This document shows positions 1 through 22,396 of a stretch of DNA of 64,000 bases, piece after piece. This DNA comes from Protula sp. h YS-2021 (Eukaryota > Annelida > Polychaeta > Sabellida > Serpulidae), in NCBI GenBank assembly GCA_949752745.1, contig OX457033.1, positions 17,957,907 to 18,021,906 on the forward strand, given 5' to 3'. The stretch's first letter is position 1; the number at the start of each line of letters is the position of its first letter. Below the pieces are notes generated by a model that worked only from the letters and a program-made list of their open reading frames with translations, was not told the origin of the DNA and did no database searches. Made by a program: the position numbers and the translations under genes.

Positions 1-1187
1 TGACTCAACCAGCCTCTGACACGTGCCCTGCAGTTGATCAAAGATGTGTCATAAAACCTCTGACGGTTTTTTGATAGACAGGTCGTTTTGAATTTTGAAG
101 AAAAAAAAATTGTTAAAAATATGTATAAAATCATGCATTGTCATCATGACCTTAGGAGGGCTTATTCTGGAAACACATTATTAATAAAGGGCTATTGCAC
201 GGCATTGCATTGGTACTACAATTGCACGGTGACGTCAATGAATACCTGAAGACCTTAATGAATATGTAACGAATAACTGCGGTGCAGAAATTACGTACAC
301 TCCACAGTATTATTCCGTTTTATTGAATTATTTCAAGACAGACAGATATTTCCTTGCACCCAACTTTGGCACAGAATGGTAAACAACAAGTTTTATTTCG
401 GAATTTTTTAAAAGAGATATTGTCAACTAAAAGGTGGTTTTAGCAGTTATTTTGGCGGAGGCCCTCTCCCATCTCCTTCAAATAAACATGATCACAAAAG
501 ATCCGGCTACTCTTTTACGAAGTACAACCGGAACATAAGTTAACCAGGAATCGAGGACATTTTCCAACCGGACTTTTACAAAGTGACAATTGCGAACTGG
601 ACATTTTCGAAAAACAGTAATAATTTTTCAAAATACAAAGAAGTGTGAAAATCATTAGATAAATTTTGCAACTTTCTGGTCATTATTGCAGAACCAATTT
701 AAGCTCCAATGTCCACTGAGCGAAACTGAAACTAAATGTGAAAAAGAAACACATCTTAGTGAACAGTTCTTACTGAGTTGCTAGCAAGAAAATACTTTAT
801 GACGCTTTAGAAACGTTACAGATCAGACGTTAATGCTTTACTCCATCCCCTTGACACTCTTAAACTTGTCACGCCCCATCTTAATTCATATATTATAATA
901 CTTAAAGCGGCAACTCGGTCAATTTTTAAATATTTTATTTCATATATTTTTTTCGCATTTTGGCTAGAATTCAGAATTATAAAACTACCATTCCGATTTC
1001 GAATTTTCACATTTTTTATCCTCACGGGCCATATTCAAGTTGGTAGTATGGATTAAAAACACGAAGTATCTCCACTCAATCAGTTTTTTTATTCAATGAA
1101 CTAATATATACGAATTAATGTATTGTGTTCAAGCATACAAAGCACGAGGCTTTGCGAGCAACAATCGAAAATGTTAGAAGCACTTAG
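1..1187. other. AT-rich spacer, no gene seen
   Basis: No recognisable coding exon or RNA gene. Open frames here are short, lack homology to anything recognised and show no convincing splice context. Confidence 0.6.
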
Positions 1188-1592
1188 TGGTCACTCTTTG
1201 GTCACTGTTTGGTCAATGACTGGTCACTAGTTGGTCACTGACGGGTCAGTGGCTGGTTACTGACTGGTCACTAGATGGTCACTGGTTGGTCACTTTGTGG
1301 TCACTGACGGTCACTTGCTGGTTACTGACTGGTCACTGGCTGGTCACTGGTTGATCTCTGTGTGGTCATTGATGGGTTACTGGTTGGTCATTTGCTGGTC
1401 ACTGGTTGGTCACTGGATGGTCACTGACTGGTCACTGTTTGGTCACAAGTTAATCACTGGCTGATCACTGGTTGGTCACTGGCTGGTCACTAATAGGTCA
1501 CTGGTTGTCACTGGTTGGTCACTGGTTGATAGCTGGTTGGTCACTATTTGGTTACAAGCTGATCACTGGCTGGTCACTGGCTGGACATTGGC
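1188..1592. repeat. Minisatellite of TGGTCACTGGT-type units
   Basis: Dozens of degenerate copies of an 11-12 base unit related to TGGTCACTGGT, with variants such as TGGTTACTGAC and TGATCACTGGC. A plus-strand open frame across part of it only reads the repeat as Gly-His-Trp-Leu-type repeats and is not a gene. Unit divergence suggests an old array. Confidence 0.9.
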
Positions 1593-1744
1593 GGGTCAAG
1601 CAAGCAAAGGAGACCATTGAACTACCATGGCTGGAGCAGCCTGGCTCTGATTTCATGTGGCTTTAGTAAACCTTTTCAGTCACTCATTCACACAACGACA
1701 ACAAATAACTTGCATAGATCAGTTCTGCTGACGAAATACATCAC

Positions 1745-1752
<8 letters not shown>

Positions 1753-1809
<57 letters not shown>
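1753..1809. repeat. (AT)n microsatellite
   Basis: Uninterrupted AT dinucleotide run of about 57 bases. The rest of 1593-2867 holds no recognisable gene. Confidence 0.95.
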
Positions 1810-1812
<3 letters not shown>

Positions 1813-2867
1813 AACAACTTAACTTTCAATAATTGACAATATAAAAACTACAGAAGGAATTCATTGCAGGAATTTAAAATGATAAAAAGTCGGTAAAAAC
1901 TAACTGACTTTTCCAAAAGTTTCAGCTGAAGACATGATGTGTAATTTATTTTATTCCAATAACCATTTTATTTAATATGTAGACATGTTGGATTTTTTTT
2001 TTTGCTTCGTTCAAAAAAAGAAGAATAAAATTAACAGTTATATAATGTTCAATTATTGCAATGCCGTAAGTGTTTATAAGTGACTTAGAGCACGGAGATT
2101 ATTATGAAATTAACTTAAAATGTGAATGAATAGGAAGCTGCGATTTTATTCCACAATAATAATATTTTTCTCAAAATAACAACACAATAGCGTAGCGTGG
2201 CGTTCCACAAATGTTCAATGTTATTGGAGGTAAATGACAGTGGTCTCTGACAGCAACCCCAAGCCGCAGATTCTTCACACTGCTACTTTTGGTTCGGAGT
2301 TTTCTGCCCATGAAATTCCGTGGTTGACCATCATCGCTTAACTACCACACGCCATTACGTCATCTACTTTGCAACCAATGAAAGGCCAGCGGTTAGGAGC
2401 AGCTCAGTGTTTATGGAAAGTTGCATTCATCCTCCCGCCAACGCCCCTGCACGATACTGTGTCCTTTTGGTGTTAGCTCTTCTCACCCACAGCAACACTT
2501 GAAATTTTATGCCATTAATTTTTACCGTGAACCCTCTTTTCGTTGTCCTGTCCCTATCTCGTGTGCTCCGTCATAAGAAGTATATGTGAAATAAATAAAT
2601 AAACAAATAAAGAAAGAAAGAAAGAGTCTAGTGTAAAGGCAAAAATATTCTGTTTTCTTCAGATATTAATATAGTACATGTGGCTGAAGGTTTTCTTATT
2701 TTATATTTAAAAATGTATGCACGTATTTCCACTAAGTTTAATAACAGACTTTATGACGGCATTGAAAGTGTTGGTGCGGAGACAGCGTCCTGCTCATCAT
2801 GGCAGGGAGGATGTGTGAGGGATCATATGCTCCATAGAACACTACCCCTCTCCCTAGCAGTGGAACA

Positions 2868-3372
2868 GGCTATCTTACCCCCTCCTCTGTACAGCTCCCC
2901 CGGGGGGGGGAGCTACACTAGACTATCTCCCTCCTCCATTATATTTAGCCCCCCCCCCCCTGCCCCCGAACTTTTTTTGCCTGTAAATATATTTGATAAT
3001 ATTTGTTCATCAGAATAAATTTATTAAACTGTATAAAACTAACTTGAACTACTTTATTAACGCAATTCAACAGAATTCAAACAAAATATAAAAGGCATCC
3101 ATGATCAGAAAGTTCTATATTTTTTGCTTTATATCCTTTTTAGCATTTTAGAGACCCTAGGTGGATACTCCTGATCGCTAAGATTATCATAAATAACATC
3201 CACATTATCCAAGAAACCCTTTCTTGTATGTTCAAATAAATCTCCCTTTTAGCAAGTGGTACCAATAGGGGGTCAAAAAATACCAGGTGGGGGGGGGGGG
3301 AGGGGGAATATAGCCTAGTCTATATTCCCCAGGGGGGTAGCTGTACAGGGGGTAAGATATACTGTTACACTG
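2868..3372. mobile_element. Inverted-repeat DNA transposon (MITE-like)
   Basis: The left end begins CAGTGGAACAG and the right end, read on the minus strand, begins CAGTGTAACAG. Both continue into TATCTTACCCCCT and then TACAGCT followed by a C run. The interior has homopurine/homopyrimidine tracts and a perfect hairpin near 3300-3330 (GGGAATATAG paired with its complement). The CAGTG terminus resembles hAT-type ends, but an 8-base target-site duplication is not visible at these borders, so the superfamily is unassigned. No transposase coding was seen; the element is about 0.5 kb and non-autonomous. Confidence 0.7.
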
Positions 3373-6194
3373 TGTTACGGCTGCGATCATGTCCTCTCTT
3401 CTCTTTGGATACTTCCCTCACAGCGCCATCTTGCGATGCGTCATGCTCATGTAGACTATGCCGAGGCGACATTTCGTGTGATTTTGGGACGAAATCACAA
3501 CTTTTGGGCGTACTTTGTGATTTGATCATTGGATGTCTGGACTATAGATGTATTATAAATTTATTCTGAAAAAAACTTCAATTTATTTTAAGCATACAGA
3601 GTGGTTGTTGAAAGTAGGAGTGCCTGAAGAACCACTGTCCCTGAGCCCGGTACAAAAATTCTGTTTTGGGTTAAAAGAATGTCATAATTGACCCATATCA
3701 GAGAATGGCACCCCAGCCATGATAATCCTGGATCCAGACATCAAAACTGTCTTGTCTAAACAGTAACCAAGAAGTGTTTTAAACAAAATAAACAAATGCT
3801 TTCCATTTATAAAGATTTAGTAGCTGAGTTTTGCTTGATAAGAAGAACGTAGTTACAGAGGCGTTGTTTTGCATGTGCTAATAGGAATCTCTAAGTTTAA
3901 CAGCGAGTTTTTGTCTTCGTGATTTCTAATCTGCTCTTTCGCAACAACGAATAATGACACTGGCCCCTTTCTGTTTATTGAGTTATATCCTGGATCCTGA
4001 TGGAGAAACTTTGAAACTCTATATAAGAAAATCGACAAAAATGTGTTATGGCTGACGCAAACTACGATGGCAAAGATTAGCATAGAGACGTGACAGAACG
4101 TCTATAATTAGCATCATGTTTTTAATATTGTCTTAAGCGATCTATTAGTGGTGGTACGTTGTGTCAGTTTTCTCCAGCAAGGCGGGGGATGAGGGTCGTG
4201 GCATTCCAATAATTGTTCTGATACCCCCCAACCCCCCCTCTCCACCCCATCCCTCCCCGTCCCCAAATCACGCGCTTCTGAAAACAGCCCAAATTTGGAA
4301 CATACCCTGTTTAAAAGCCCGATAAAGATCACTTTTCATAAATTGAAAAAAAAAGAAGTTCAAAGCTCCGTGAATTGTCCTATTTCTGGACTTTTCCCAT
4401 GTGGTCTTCATTTGCTTCCGCTTTCCAATAGAGTCTTGTCTGGTAAAGTGTTTAGTCACGGACGCGATTAAATTAACGGATGTAATTAGCGATGTGTTGT
4501 TTCACAAGCAGGAATCGATTTGCAAATTGATTCCGCAAATTCGTAATGCTGCGGAACCAGGATTTTTCCTGTGAATGGACATAGAAACAGAGACGAGAGC
4601 TCTATAAATATGATTAAATGTAAAATAACAAATAATAACTTATTTAAAGTATGTTTTTTTAATAAACGAATTCAAGTCCACAAATTTGGCAGGTGGTTGA
4701 AACACACACCGTAGAATTCACGTTATCATATTTTCACAAATTTTAATAAAATGCAAAGACGATAAAACGTAACAGTCGCCATTTGTTATTTATAAAAGCA
4801 GAAACAAGTATAAAAACATATGCCATTTAAATTTTATATAGTTGTCTTTTTTTTCATTTTCTTGAATGGTGTGTTTCTAAATGCCTTTCGATCCAACAAG
4901 GACATGAATATATAACAAAATACCACCGTGTATGACTTTATATAAGCAGAAATGGTAATTTTTGAGACTTGGTAATTTTGATATCAGATACAATGTGTGT
5001 GTTACCAGTTATTTATTTTTCATAGAAGTATTTCAGTAATTTATCTGCAGTTGCTGAATACAATCATTAAACATTTCTTGGTAATATAAATTCAAGTTAT
5101 TTTTGTAATACCAAAAATTAAATTTTAGATGCCAAACACTGAAATCAATTCTTGACTAAACTGAATAATTGAAATTATTAATTCCGTTTTTATATCAAAT
5201 TTTGCAATAAATTTTCCAATTTGACAGTAATCAAAAAGCAGTTTTTGTTATTTATATTATTAATTCTAAAACTATTACAAAAACTTGACATTCGTTTCTA
5301 AGATCAATAAATTGTTCATGTTATGATTTAAATATAAAGTCACAAAGTCAATATTTTGTATATCAAGCTGAAATTATGACGTCACATATACCATTGAATT
5401 ATTAAATAAAAAATAAGTGTAGCATCTGATTTTTTATTTAAAAAAAAATATTGAAAAATGAAAGTCCCTTCTTCGATCGAATTATTTGCCCTCATCAGTT
5501 TATTCTGTTTTTCAATATGATTAGGCATAAGAATAAATGTAAGACTTACTTTTTAATTTGCATCCATAAATTTTATCTTGTTTCTAAAGCATATAAGAAG
5601 TATAAATCTGCTGAAAAAAAGAGAAGAAAGGGAATAATTTAGAGGTTAGACGAGGTCCGCGGAGAGTACCAATTTCGTTAAAAAAAAAGAGCGAGGGGGG
5701 GGGGAGGGGGGAGGGGGATGTCATTCAGTACTTGGCATTTCCCACAAAGGGTGGGGTATGTGTGTGTGGGGGGAGGTTATTTCTGAATTTTACACCACCT
5801 GTGGTTAAAAATTGGGTAAATTAACACTGCACGTTTAGAGGGCGTTTTAAAAAGTTATGAGCATACATGATAACCAATTAATATGTGAGTGCCAACCCCC
5901 CCCCCCCCCCCTTAAGCTAGTGCACTGCTAAGCTCAATCTATTTCTCTGACATGGTTTATAAATGTAAAAGTACAATACAATAGTTTTGGCCATATATTT
6001 TCCTTAAGACTTAACATATTTTCAACGCAGTTGTTCAGACAGTACATTTAGGCATCCTGTGGCAGGATATATACAGTTGCTATACTGTATTCCCTGCTTA
6101 TGACCCTTGTAGAAAAAAAACAAAAACAAAAACAAAAACCAAAAAAAAACCAAAAACAAAAACAAAAAAAAAAAAGAAAAGAAAAACAGAAGTA
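3373..6194. other. Gene-free spacer with low-complexity tracts
   Basis: No coding exon recognised on either strand. Contains a purine tract near 5690-5720, a C run near 5897-5911 and an A-rich (CAAAAA)n stretch near 6113-6185. Confidence 0.6.
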
Positions 6195-6887
6195 CAGTGA
6201 AACCCCGCTGTTAGGGACAAAAATTGACTGAATAATTTTGTCCCTAATGGCGGGTGTCCCTAATTTCGAGGTCCTGTTCTATCTGCAAACTACAACTAAA
6301 ATCTTTCGCTATATTTCTTACACGTTTTTCCATCACTAGCTTTGATTATTTTAACTTCATCAGATAGCGAAAGTTCGTTTCGTTTTCTTGTCACACAACC
6401 GATATTCAGACCTAACACATTGTATAACATCTTAACTGAGTATAAAGACAATGAATTACTTGTTCTTTTATACGCATAAAAGACGGAGCACATGTCAATA
6501 GGAATTAGTCGTATAAAGCTTCTCTCTTAAGCACACATCTTTTGTAATAAGCCCAACTGTCTTTACTTGCACTGTGTTCAGTATAATGTACTCAATACCC
6601 ATAGATAACAATAGCGAAAAAAAACAAAAACAAAAAAAAAAACAAACACTGCCGAGTAACAAGCTGATAGTGGCTGTTTAAATAACGCACAAAATATATG
6701 GACAGCAATTTGACTGTCCACAATAGAGGGGTTGTTTTAAATGTGTAACCGTATTTACGGGATAAAAAGGGTGTCCCTTATTCTGAATATAACAGGGGTC
6801 TGGATATAACAGAACTCTATGGCGTTTTAAAACAGACTGAAAAATGCTGTCGATAATTCAGGGGTGTCCATATCCGGGATTTTACTG
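6195..6887 (-). mobile_element. Tigger/pogo-like element, transposase N-terminal remnant
   Basis: The left end begins CAGTGAAACCCCGC and the right end is GGGATTTTACTG, giving inverted termini of the form CAGTRAAAYCCCG, the pattern of Tigger/pogo elements. A TA dinucleotide flanks both ends (6193-6194 and 6888-6889), matching the family's TA target duplication. On the minus strand, 6296-6493 encodes RKRNELSLSDEVKII followed by a short basic stretch, which resembles the N-terminal helix-turn-helix of pogo-type transposases. The DDE catalytic domain is absent. At 693 bases this is an internally deleted, non-autonomous copy. Confidence 0.75.
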
Positions 6888-7179
6888 TACCATTTCGCAA
6901 GAGAATTTGAGTGTTGCTGTCCAACTTATCTTATCTCCCAGAGACAGCGACATAATGGTCCCATTCAGTGCACACATTTAGCTAACATCATAACTGGCGC
7001 ATATAGACTGTATACCAAAACCCGATATTTCAATTGCAACACCATGAATACACTTAGTTATCTGGGTGTTTTTTTCAGGCTCTTAAAGACGATATTGAAA
7101 TATATGTCTGGAATTCATATGGGATTGGATGTCGCGATACCCCAGTCCCATACTTGTCCATCGTAGCTCTCGACTACGC

Positions 7180-8033
7180 ATGCGCAAGGCAGAGAACCGT
7201 CAGGACCAACTGGGTTTCAGAGTAAGAAGAAGACTGAGCAAGAAGATAAAGAACGAGAAGTTTTGACGTATCTAGACTTCGCTGACGATATTGCCTCAAT
7301 CAGTGAACAAATAGAGCAGGTCCAAGGTCATGGGCATATAACCAGTCTGAAGAAGTGATCCTCAAAACAAGTGATGGCTCAACACTGGATGTGGTAGAAG
7401 TATTTGCATACCTTGGATCTCTTGTCAGTAGTGCAGCTCCTGATATCAAAGAGAGAATTGCACTTGAATGGGTTTCATGGGGTCTAGGACAATTCCCCCC
7501 AGACAACTCCCCCCCCAGACAACTCCCCCCGACAGTTCCCCCCGAACAATTCCCCCCGTAGGACAATTCCCCCCGAGGACTATTCCCCCCCCCTCCCACT
7601 TAATTTTTATTTTTATTTTACTTTGAATGCCAAAGTCTTTATTTTTAAAATACCTTAATATCAAAAATGCAAAATTCTTTGTCTGGAACGAAAGTTTTTT
7701 CTGCCATTTAAAACCTGATGTTGTGGGCAGTTCCACGCAAATAGTCAACAGTCTGTCGTTTTTCGAAGTTGCGGACTGTTTGAGGAATGCGCTGCGCAGA
7801 GTCGGCGTACCAGCGACGTGGTGGCTCAGGCAAGCGGCCACCCATAATTGAACCAGGTGCACCGCGAACATTAATGCGGATCCGACCGATGTACATGTAA
7901 AAAACCGTTTTTGCCGGCACTGAGGTGGCCAACTTGAAGTTCATTGGTTTGGATAAGGCATGTAAATTGCAATTGCGACAATGTTGAAATGAAAGGACAA
8001 TTACCATCTCCAGTTAGAAGTTAAAGGGCAACA

Positions 8034-8109
<76 letters not shown>

Positions 8110-8460
8110 CAAAGAAAAGAAAAAAAATAAGAAAAATAAAAATGAATGGGGGGAATAGTCCTCGGGGGGAATTGTCCTACGGGGGGAATTGTTCGGGGGG
8201 GGCGGGGGGGAATTGTCGGGGGGGGGGGGGAATTGACTGGGGGGGAATTGTCTGGGGGGGGGGGGGGAATTGTCCTGTTCCCGGGTTTCATGTATTCAAC
8301 TGAAAAAAGATTGGCAGCCATTATTATCTACAAAATTTAAGCCAAGACTGTTCGGCTTCACGATAGAATCTCTCCTGCTGGATTCTGGGCATGAACTTCA
8401 TCATCTCAATTCCGCAGTGAATTAGGTGGCACTTACATAAAATTCCTTAGAACTCTTTGA
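7180..8460 (+). mobile_element. Decayed non-LTR retrotransposon reverse transcriptase, interrupted by a transposon
   Basis: Plus-strand frames read reverse-transcriptase C-terminal motifs. Around 7265 the frame gives LDFADDIASIS, containing the catalytic FADD box. At 7370-7470 it gives TSDGSTLDVVE, then AYLGSLVSS, then IKERIALEW. After an interruption at 7480-8283 it resumes as IQLKKDW and FTIESLLLDSG. Multiple frameshifts and stops separate these pieces, so no functional ORF remains. The order matches invertebrate LINE pol tails (FADD box, then YLGS, then LKK, then ESVLLYGSE). It is a relic. Confidence 0.75.
7480..8283. mobile_element. 0.8 kb DNA transposon with G-rich terminal inverted repeats
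   Basis: A 10-base direct repeat, GGGTTTCATG, flanks the element at 7470-7479 and 8283-8292, sharing one G with the element edge. Termini are inverted: GGG, then three variable bases, then AGGACAATTCCCCCC. Inside each end lies an array of C6-10/AACTGTC-like units (7490-7590), mirrored as GGGGGGAATTGTC units (8147-8273). The middle holds a poly(A)-(GA)n stretch at 8040-8104. Removing the element plus one duplication copy joins the interrupted reverse-transcriptase frame. No transposase domain was recognised. A target duplication of 9-10 bases is Mutator-like, but the family is unassigned. Confidence 0.85.
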
Positions 8461-8689
8461 ATGTTGTCAAATAAAGGTCAAGTACAAAGACGACTACGAG
8501 CCGCAATAAATAAGTGGTAAGATGACAAAGTACAAGAGTTATAGCTCGCTGCAGACAAGCACGATTCTAAGGCGATGGTTTTTTAACCTCGGGCGAGTGC
8601 CGCATCCCCATCACTACTCATCAACGAACAGACACCATGGAAAGTTGAGCTGAACACTTCAAACCGCGGCTCAGTCGTCCTCTAACTCA

Positions 8690-10430
8690 TCAGACGAAGT
8701 CAGTGAAAGCACGATGCCGGTTCTGTCAAATCCGGACTCATTTCCTATTTGTGACGAAGTAGCGAAAGCGATTAAGTATTTGTCCTTTGGAAAAGCGTCC
8801 TTTGGAGATCTACAAGAATGCAGGTGCATCTGATAACCAAATTCACACAATGATTGCAGTGTTTCAGGAGGAAGAGAGAGGTTCCAGAAGCCATGAAAGA
8901 TTCCTCCACAATACAGTTATAAAAAGGAAAGGATATAACTCCAGCTGAGATAACCATCGGGGATTTCGCTATTATCAACAGCTGGTAAATTTAATACTAG
9001 CATGCGCCATTCTGAATCGGCTTCTCAAAGACATTGTTGCCAACGTATATCCAGAATCTCAATGCATTTGTGCAGCAAACGCAAACGCAAATGGATATGA
9101 TCTTTACTAAGAGGCGACTGCAGCATAATGTTAGGAGCTAAACATAGAACCCGTTACGGCATTTGTAAAGGCCTTTCACACAGTGAGTGGAAGAGGGTTA
9201 TTGGAGCTGCTACGCAAACCAGGCTGCCCAGAAAAGATAATCATTACGATACATATGTTCCGTAATGCCATGATGGGAGTAAGAGAAAGCGGTGTTTTTC
9301 TCAGCCCCACTCGAAATGAGTAATGGTGCAAAACAAGGCTGTGTCTTAGTTCCCACGCTTTTTGAAATTCTGTTTTCACTGATATTTAAACGTGCATTCG
9401 GCGACCTTGATAAGGGTCTGTAGCCGCAAGTACGTTCTGGTGGCAGCGTCTTCAACCTGCGTACACTTGCAGTGCTTACTGATTGTGCCTTATCTGCACA
9501 GAACCGTGCAGATATACAGACAGACCTTGAATATATACAGACAGACATTACGAACATACTTGCTGATGTAGCTACTGAAGAAGTTCGGCCTTACCATTAA
9601 CCTGACAAAAACGGAAATACTGTATCATGCAGCTGATTATAGACACATCGACCCTGCCGTATCTATCGGAGACATCAACTTTTAATCTGTGAGGAACTTT
9701 TGCTTTCTTGGAAGCATAATGTCATCCGATGGCAGCATTGTTGTAGAGATAACCCAACGCGAAAGCCATTTAAGTAGATCATTGCAAGGCTTTGGGGCAT
9801 CAAACGTAAGACGAAGATAAGCGTTTATAATGTCGTTGTTAGATCCACGCTATTGTGGAAGCTGAATAGCGTCAACCAAACTGCTTCCACATGAGATCCC
9901 TCCACAGAATATGTGGTATTAAGTCGCAAGATAACGTACGAAATATGAAGTCTTACGACGAACTGGCAACTAAGACAAACCCGAACTCATTCGTAGTCAG
10001 TTACAGTGGGTGGACAACTCCCGTATTCCGAAAGATATGTTCTATGCACAGCTAACACAGACATATCATCATAACGATCGTCCCCGTCTTCGATACAAAG
10101 ACCCTCTAAAATGAAGTCGTGCCATGTAGACACATAGGATTGGAACGGAAGGCCAAGCCCAGGGGTTTGTGGAGACACATGTAACATGTAGCAGTGTGCA
10201 GTTTCAAACAGAGACCACCAAAATGATCTAGCATAGAAGCGTGGACTGCCAAAAGGGGGCTCCGGGCTGAATCCAACGACAAACAGTTACTTATGACAGA
10301 CATGCAGAAAGTTGTGTGCATCATCAAGGCTAGTACTTTCATTACATCATCACGTCCAAAAGAGTGATGTTGCCTGACGTTCATTCATCGACACGAATGA
10401 CAGACACCACTGTCACCTTTGTAAACGCCA
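8690..10430 (+). mobile_element. Second decayed non-LTR retrotransposon (reverse transcriptase)
   Basis: Successive plus-strand frames spell degraded reverse-transcriptase blocks: CDEVAKAIKYLSFGKA near 8750, GISLLSTAGK near 8960, FRNAMMGVRESG near 9260, an AKQGCVLVPTLFEI-like block near 9330-9370, FNLRTLAVLTDCALSAQ near 9450 (decayed FADD region), and FCFLGSIMSSDGS near 9700. A conserved C-terminal tail follows to about 10430. Frames shift repeatedly and contain many stops. The order is that of a LINE pol protein. Small open frames on either strand here are by-products of the relic. Confidence 0.75.
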
Positions 10431-11097
10431 GGCAGTTTTTAATTTGCTGAACTTCGGGTGTGGGTAACCCTCTGTGCATAATTATGGATGAAATGTTTAA
10501 CAGACAGCGAGATATTATCACCTAATACGCCCTATCATAGGAGAGATTTCAGGACGATACCATGGGACGAAAACACGCACGAAGTAGACAAACTTAGCGC
10601 TTAGACAGAAAGATATACTTCGCATTGATTGGCATACACAAAAGTAGCGGACTGAGTCCCATCGACAAAATTTAGGCATACTGAAATTGAAAGACATCGC
10701 GGCGTTTAGACAGGCATGCCATCATGGATAAACGCAGAAAAATTAATCATGAGTAGTGAGATGTCTTCGCCAATCGGAGTGATAAACAAATACACGCATT
10801 CAGTGAAGAAGAGGACCAGATAATGCCTGCCGTTTGGTTGCTGACATAGCGGTAACTGACTGTTTGGGGTTACACTTTTGAATCCACCCCACTAGATGTA
10901 GGCAGAGCTCATTTGACTTTCTTCAAAAATTTTGAATAAACCATCAAACAAAATAATGTACATGAATAGAAATAATTTTTTCTCTTTTGCTAAAAGCTGA
11001 TTACAGGTGAAAAGCAATGCAAATATTTAGCGAATGCGACACCTAAAACTTCTGGCAAAACTAAATATTAGATTAAAAATATAGTTCTTTTTTAAGA

Positions 11098-15748
<4,651 letters not shown>

Positions 15749-17550
15749 TTTAACGCTTAACGTTGTAAGAATATTTCAGTTATGTACGACAAAAGTGTAT
15801 TCCAAGGTGACTCACTCACACGACTTTATAATTTAAAATATGAAGGCAAGGTAATTAATATGTCGCAAGTAACTAATATCTAGAATTTGTAAGCTAGAGT
15901 CATATTTACATTTTAACTCTAATAAACCACTGTTTCCCTCCATTTTTGAAATATACGGCATTGTTTTGTTTATTTCTCAGAAAAAGTTGAACAGTAGGTT
16001 ATTTTCTCATTTTTTCAAAATTTGTTTTCATATCCATCTTTTAGGATGATCATTTGGACGATCGCCATATCATTTCCATTAGGATTCGTTGAGCACATAT
16101 GTCTCTAACAGTATTGTCTGTATCCTACAAGTCATTCCATGTAAACAAGTACAATTACTATGCATCGGTACTTCAGATAATACTGCTATATTGCAAAGTA
16201 CATTGGACTCTATCAAGTGCTTTATCTGTGCTTTTTCAAAGAACACAACGTAAAGGTAAAATAAGATTGCCTTCCATAAAGTATAACCAAACTAATTCCT
16301 AACTGATATCACATTTTACGCCCCTGTTACGTTATTGTAATAGTTTGTCGTGTATAGTGGCGTAGTGTCAGTGGGTTCTATAGTGGTCTCAAATGACCTG
16401 TTTCCCCATTGTTTCCCCATTCATCTTTCTGTTTCTCGATCGTCTACAAGAAATCTCTAATATAAAATGTATTGAGGTGTTTCCAGTGCAAGAGAAGAAA
16501 ATAAATATTTTGTATTGGTATTTTTTACTTGTGTCATCAAGACCCTGTTTATGCTAATTTTGTGCAAAATAGATAAAACAAACTGCTGAAATTTTTACCT
16601 TTTTCGGAACAATTTTTAAAAAATTGAAGTAAATTCTTTATGAGTTCTTTCTAAGGTTATTCTCTCAAATAACAGGAAAGGTTCGCATGTATGTAAAGAT
16701 AAAACACACCTCGTTCTCTACATTTTTTGAAAAAGACACACAAAATATGGTCAAACTTTTATTGTATGTCAACCTTTTTATAACAGCATCGTATTTAATA
16801 CACAACCTAAAACACAACCCAAGGCACATTAAATCCTACGCATTAGAATCCTACGATGTCATTATTTTAATAATTGCTATTGATATGACTTAATTATATG
16901 GCATCATATTGTCTGAAGCCACTTCCGTTATTATCATTAGAAAAGCGTTAGCAACATTTCATTATATTTATTGAATTACTATTACAGTGAATCGGTGAGA
17001 TCAGTGACTTTACAACGTTTCTTAAATTTTACTGATTCTGTAAAAGTGGGTCAATTTATGGGATTTAAGATGAAGTAACTTAAAACAAATGTTGGTGATT
17101 TTCAAAAACAACACTGTTTGCTTGTTTTTCAGACGATTTTCCAAAATTTTGTTCACAAAAGTTGCCGAAGTCGTAAATTTGAAAAGTTTATAACACACAA
17201 CTTTAGAATCATGGGATTATATTCTAATGGATCTTATGGACTAAAATTTTTACCATTTTATGCACATTTGACAGATAACTGAGTTTGTAAAGTTATGGAT
17301 ATCACAGATTCACTGAAACATGTAGATGCACAGATAGGTTTCACCAGAATGGTTATCCCTACAATGGATATTTTATTGAACATTTTCAAGAGCATTGTTT
17401 AATTCTTTTCTCGAACAGTGCACTCTGCAGATTTCAGTGCAGATTCATTATTTTTAATTATTAATATGTTACCTCTTTATGCTAAATTATAATAAAATCC
17501 TAATTAAAATAATTCACTGAATGTAGCGTGAAATACCTAAAGATAAATTA
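15749..17550. other. Intergenic region between tandem sulfotransferase genes
   Basis: No coding exon recognised. A minus-strand AATAAA (17372-17377 on the plus strand as TTTATT) lies about 175 bases past the paralogue B stop and could be its polyadenylation signal. The promoter of paralogue A should lie just above 15748, but no TATA element is convincing. Confidence 0.5.

Positions 17551-22396
<4,846 letters not shown>

Noticed and set aside
1472..1666. Plus-strand open frame rich in Gly-His-Trp-Leu
   Set aside because: It only reads the minisatellite unit and has no start context, splice sites or family.
7300..8340. Overlapping Gly/Pro-rich open frames on both strands
   Set aside because: They fall inside the G-rich transposon ends and translate poly-G/C arrays.
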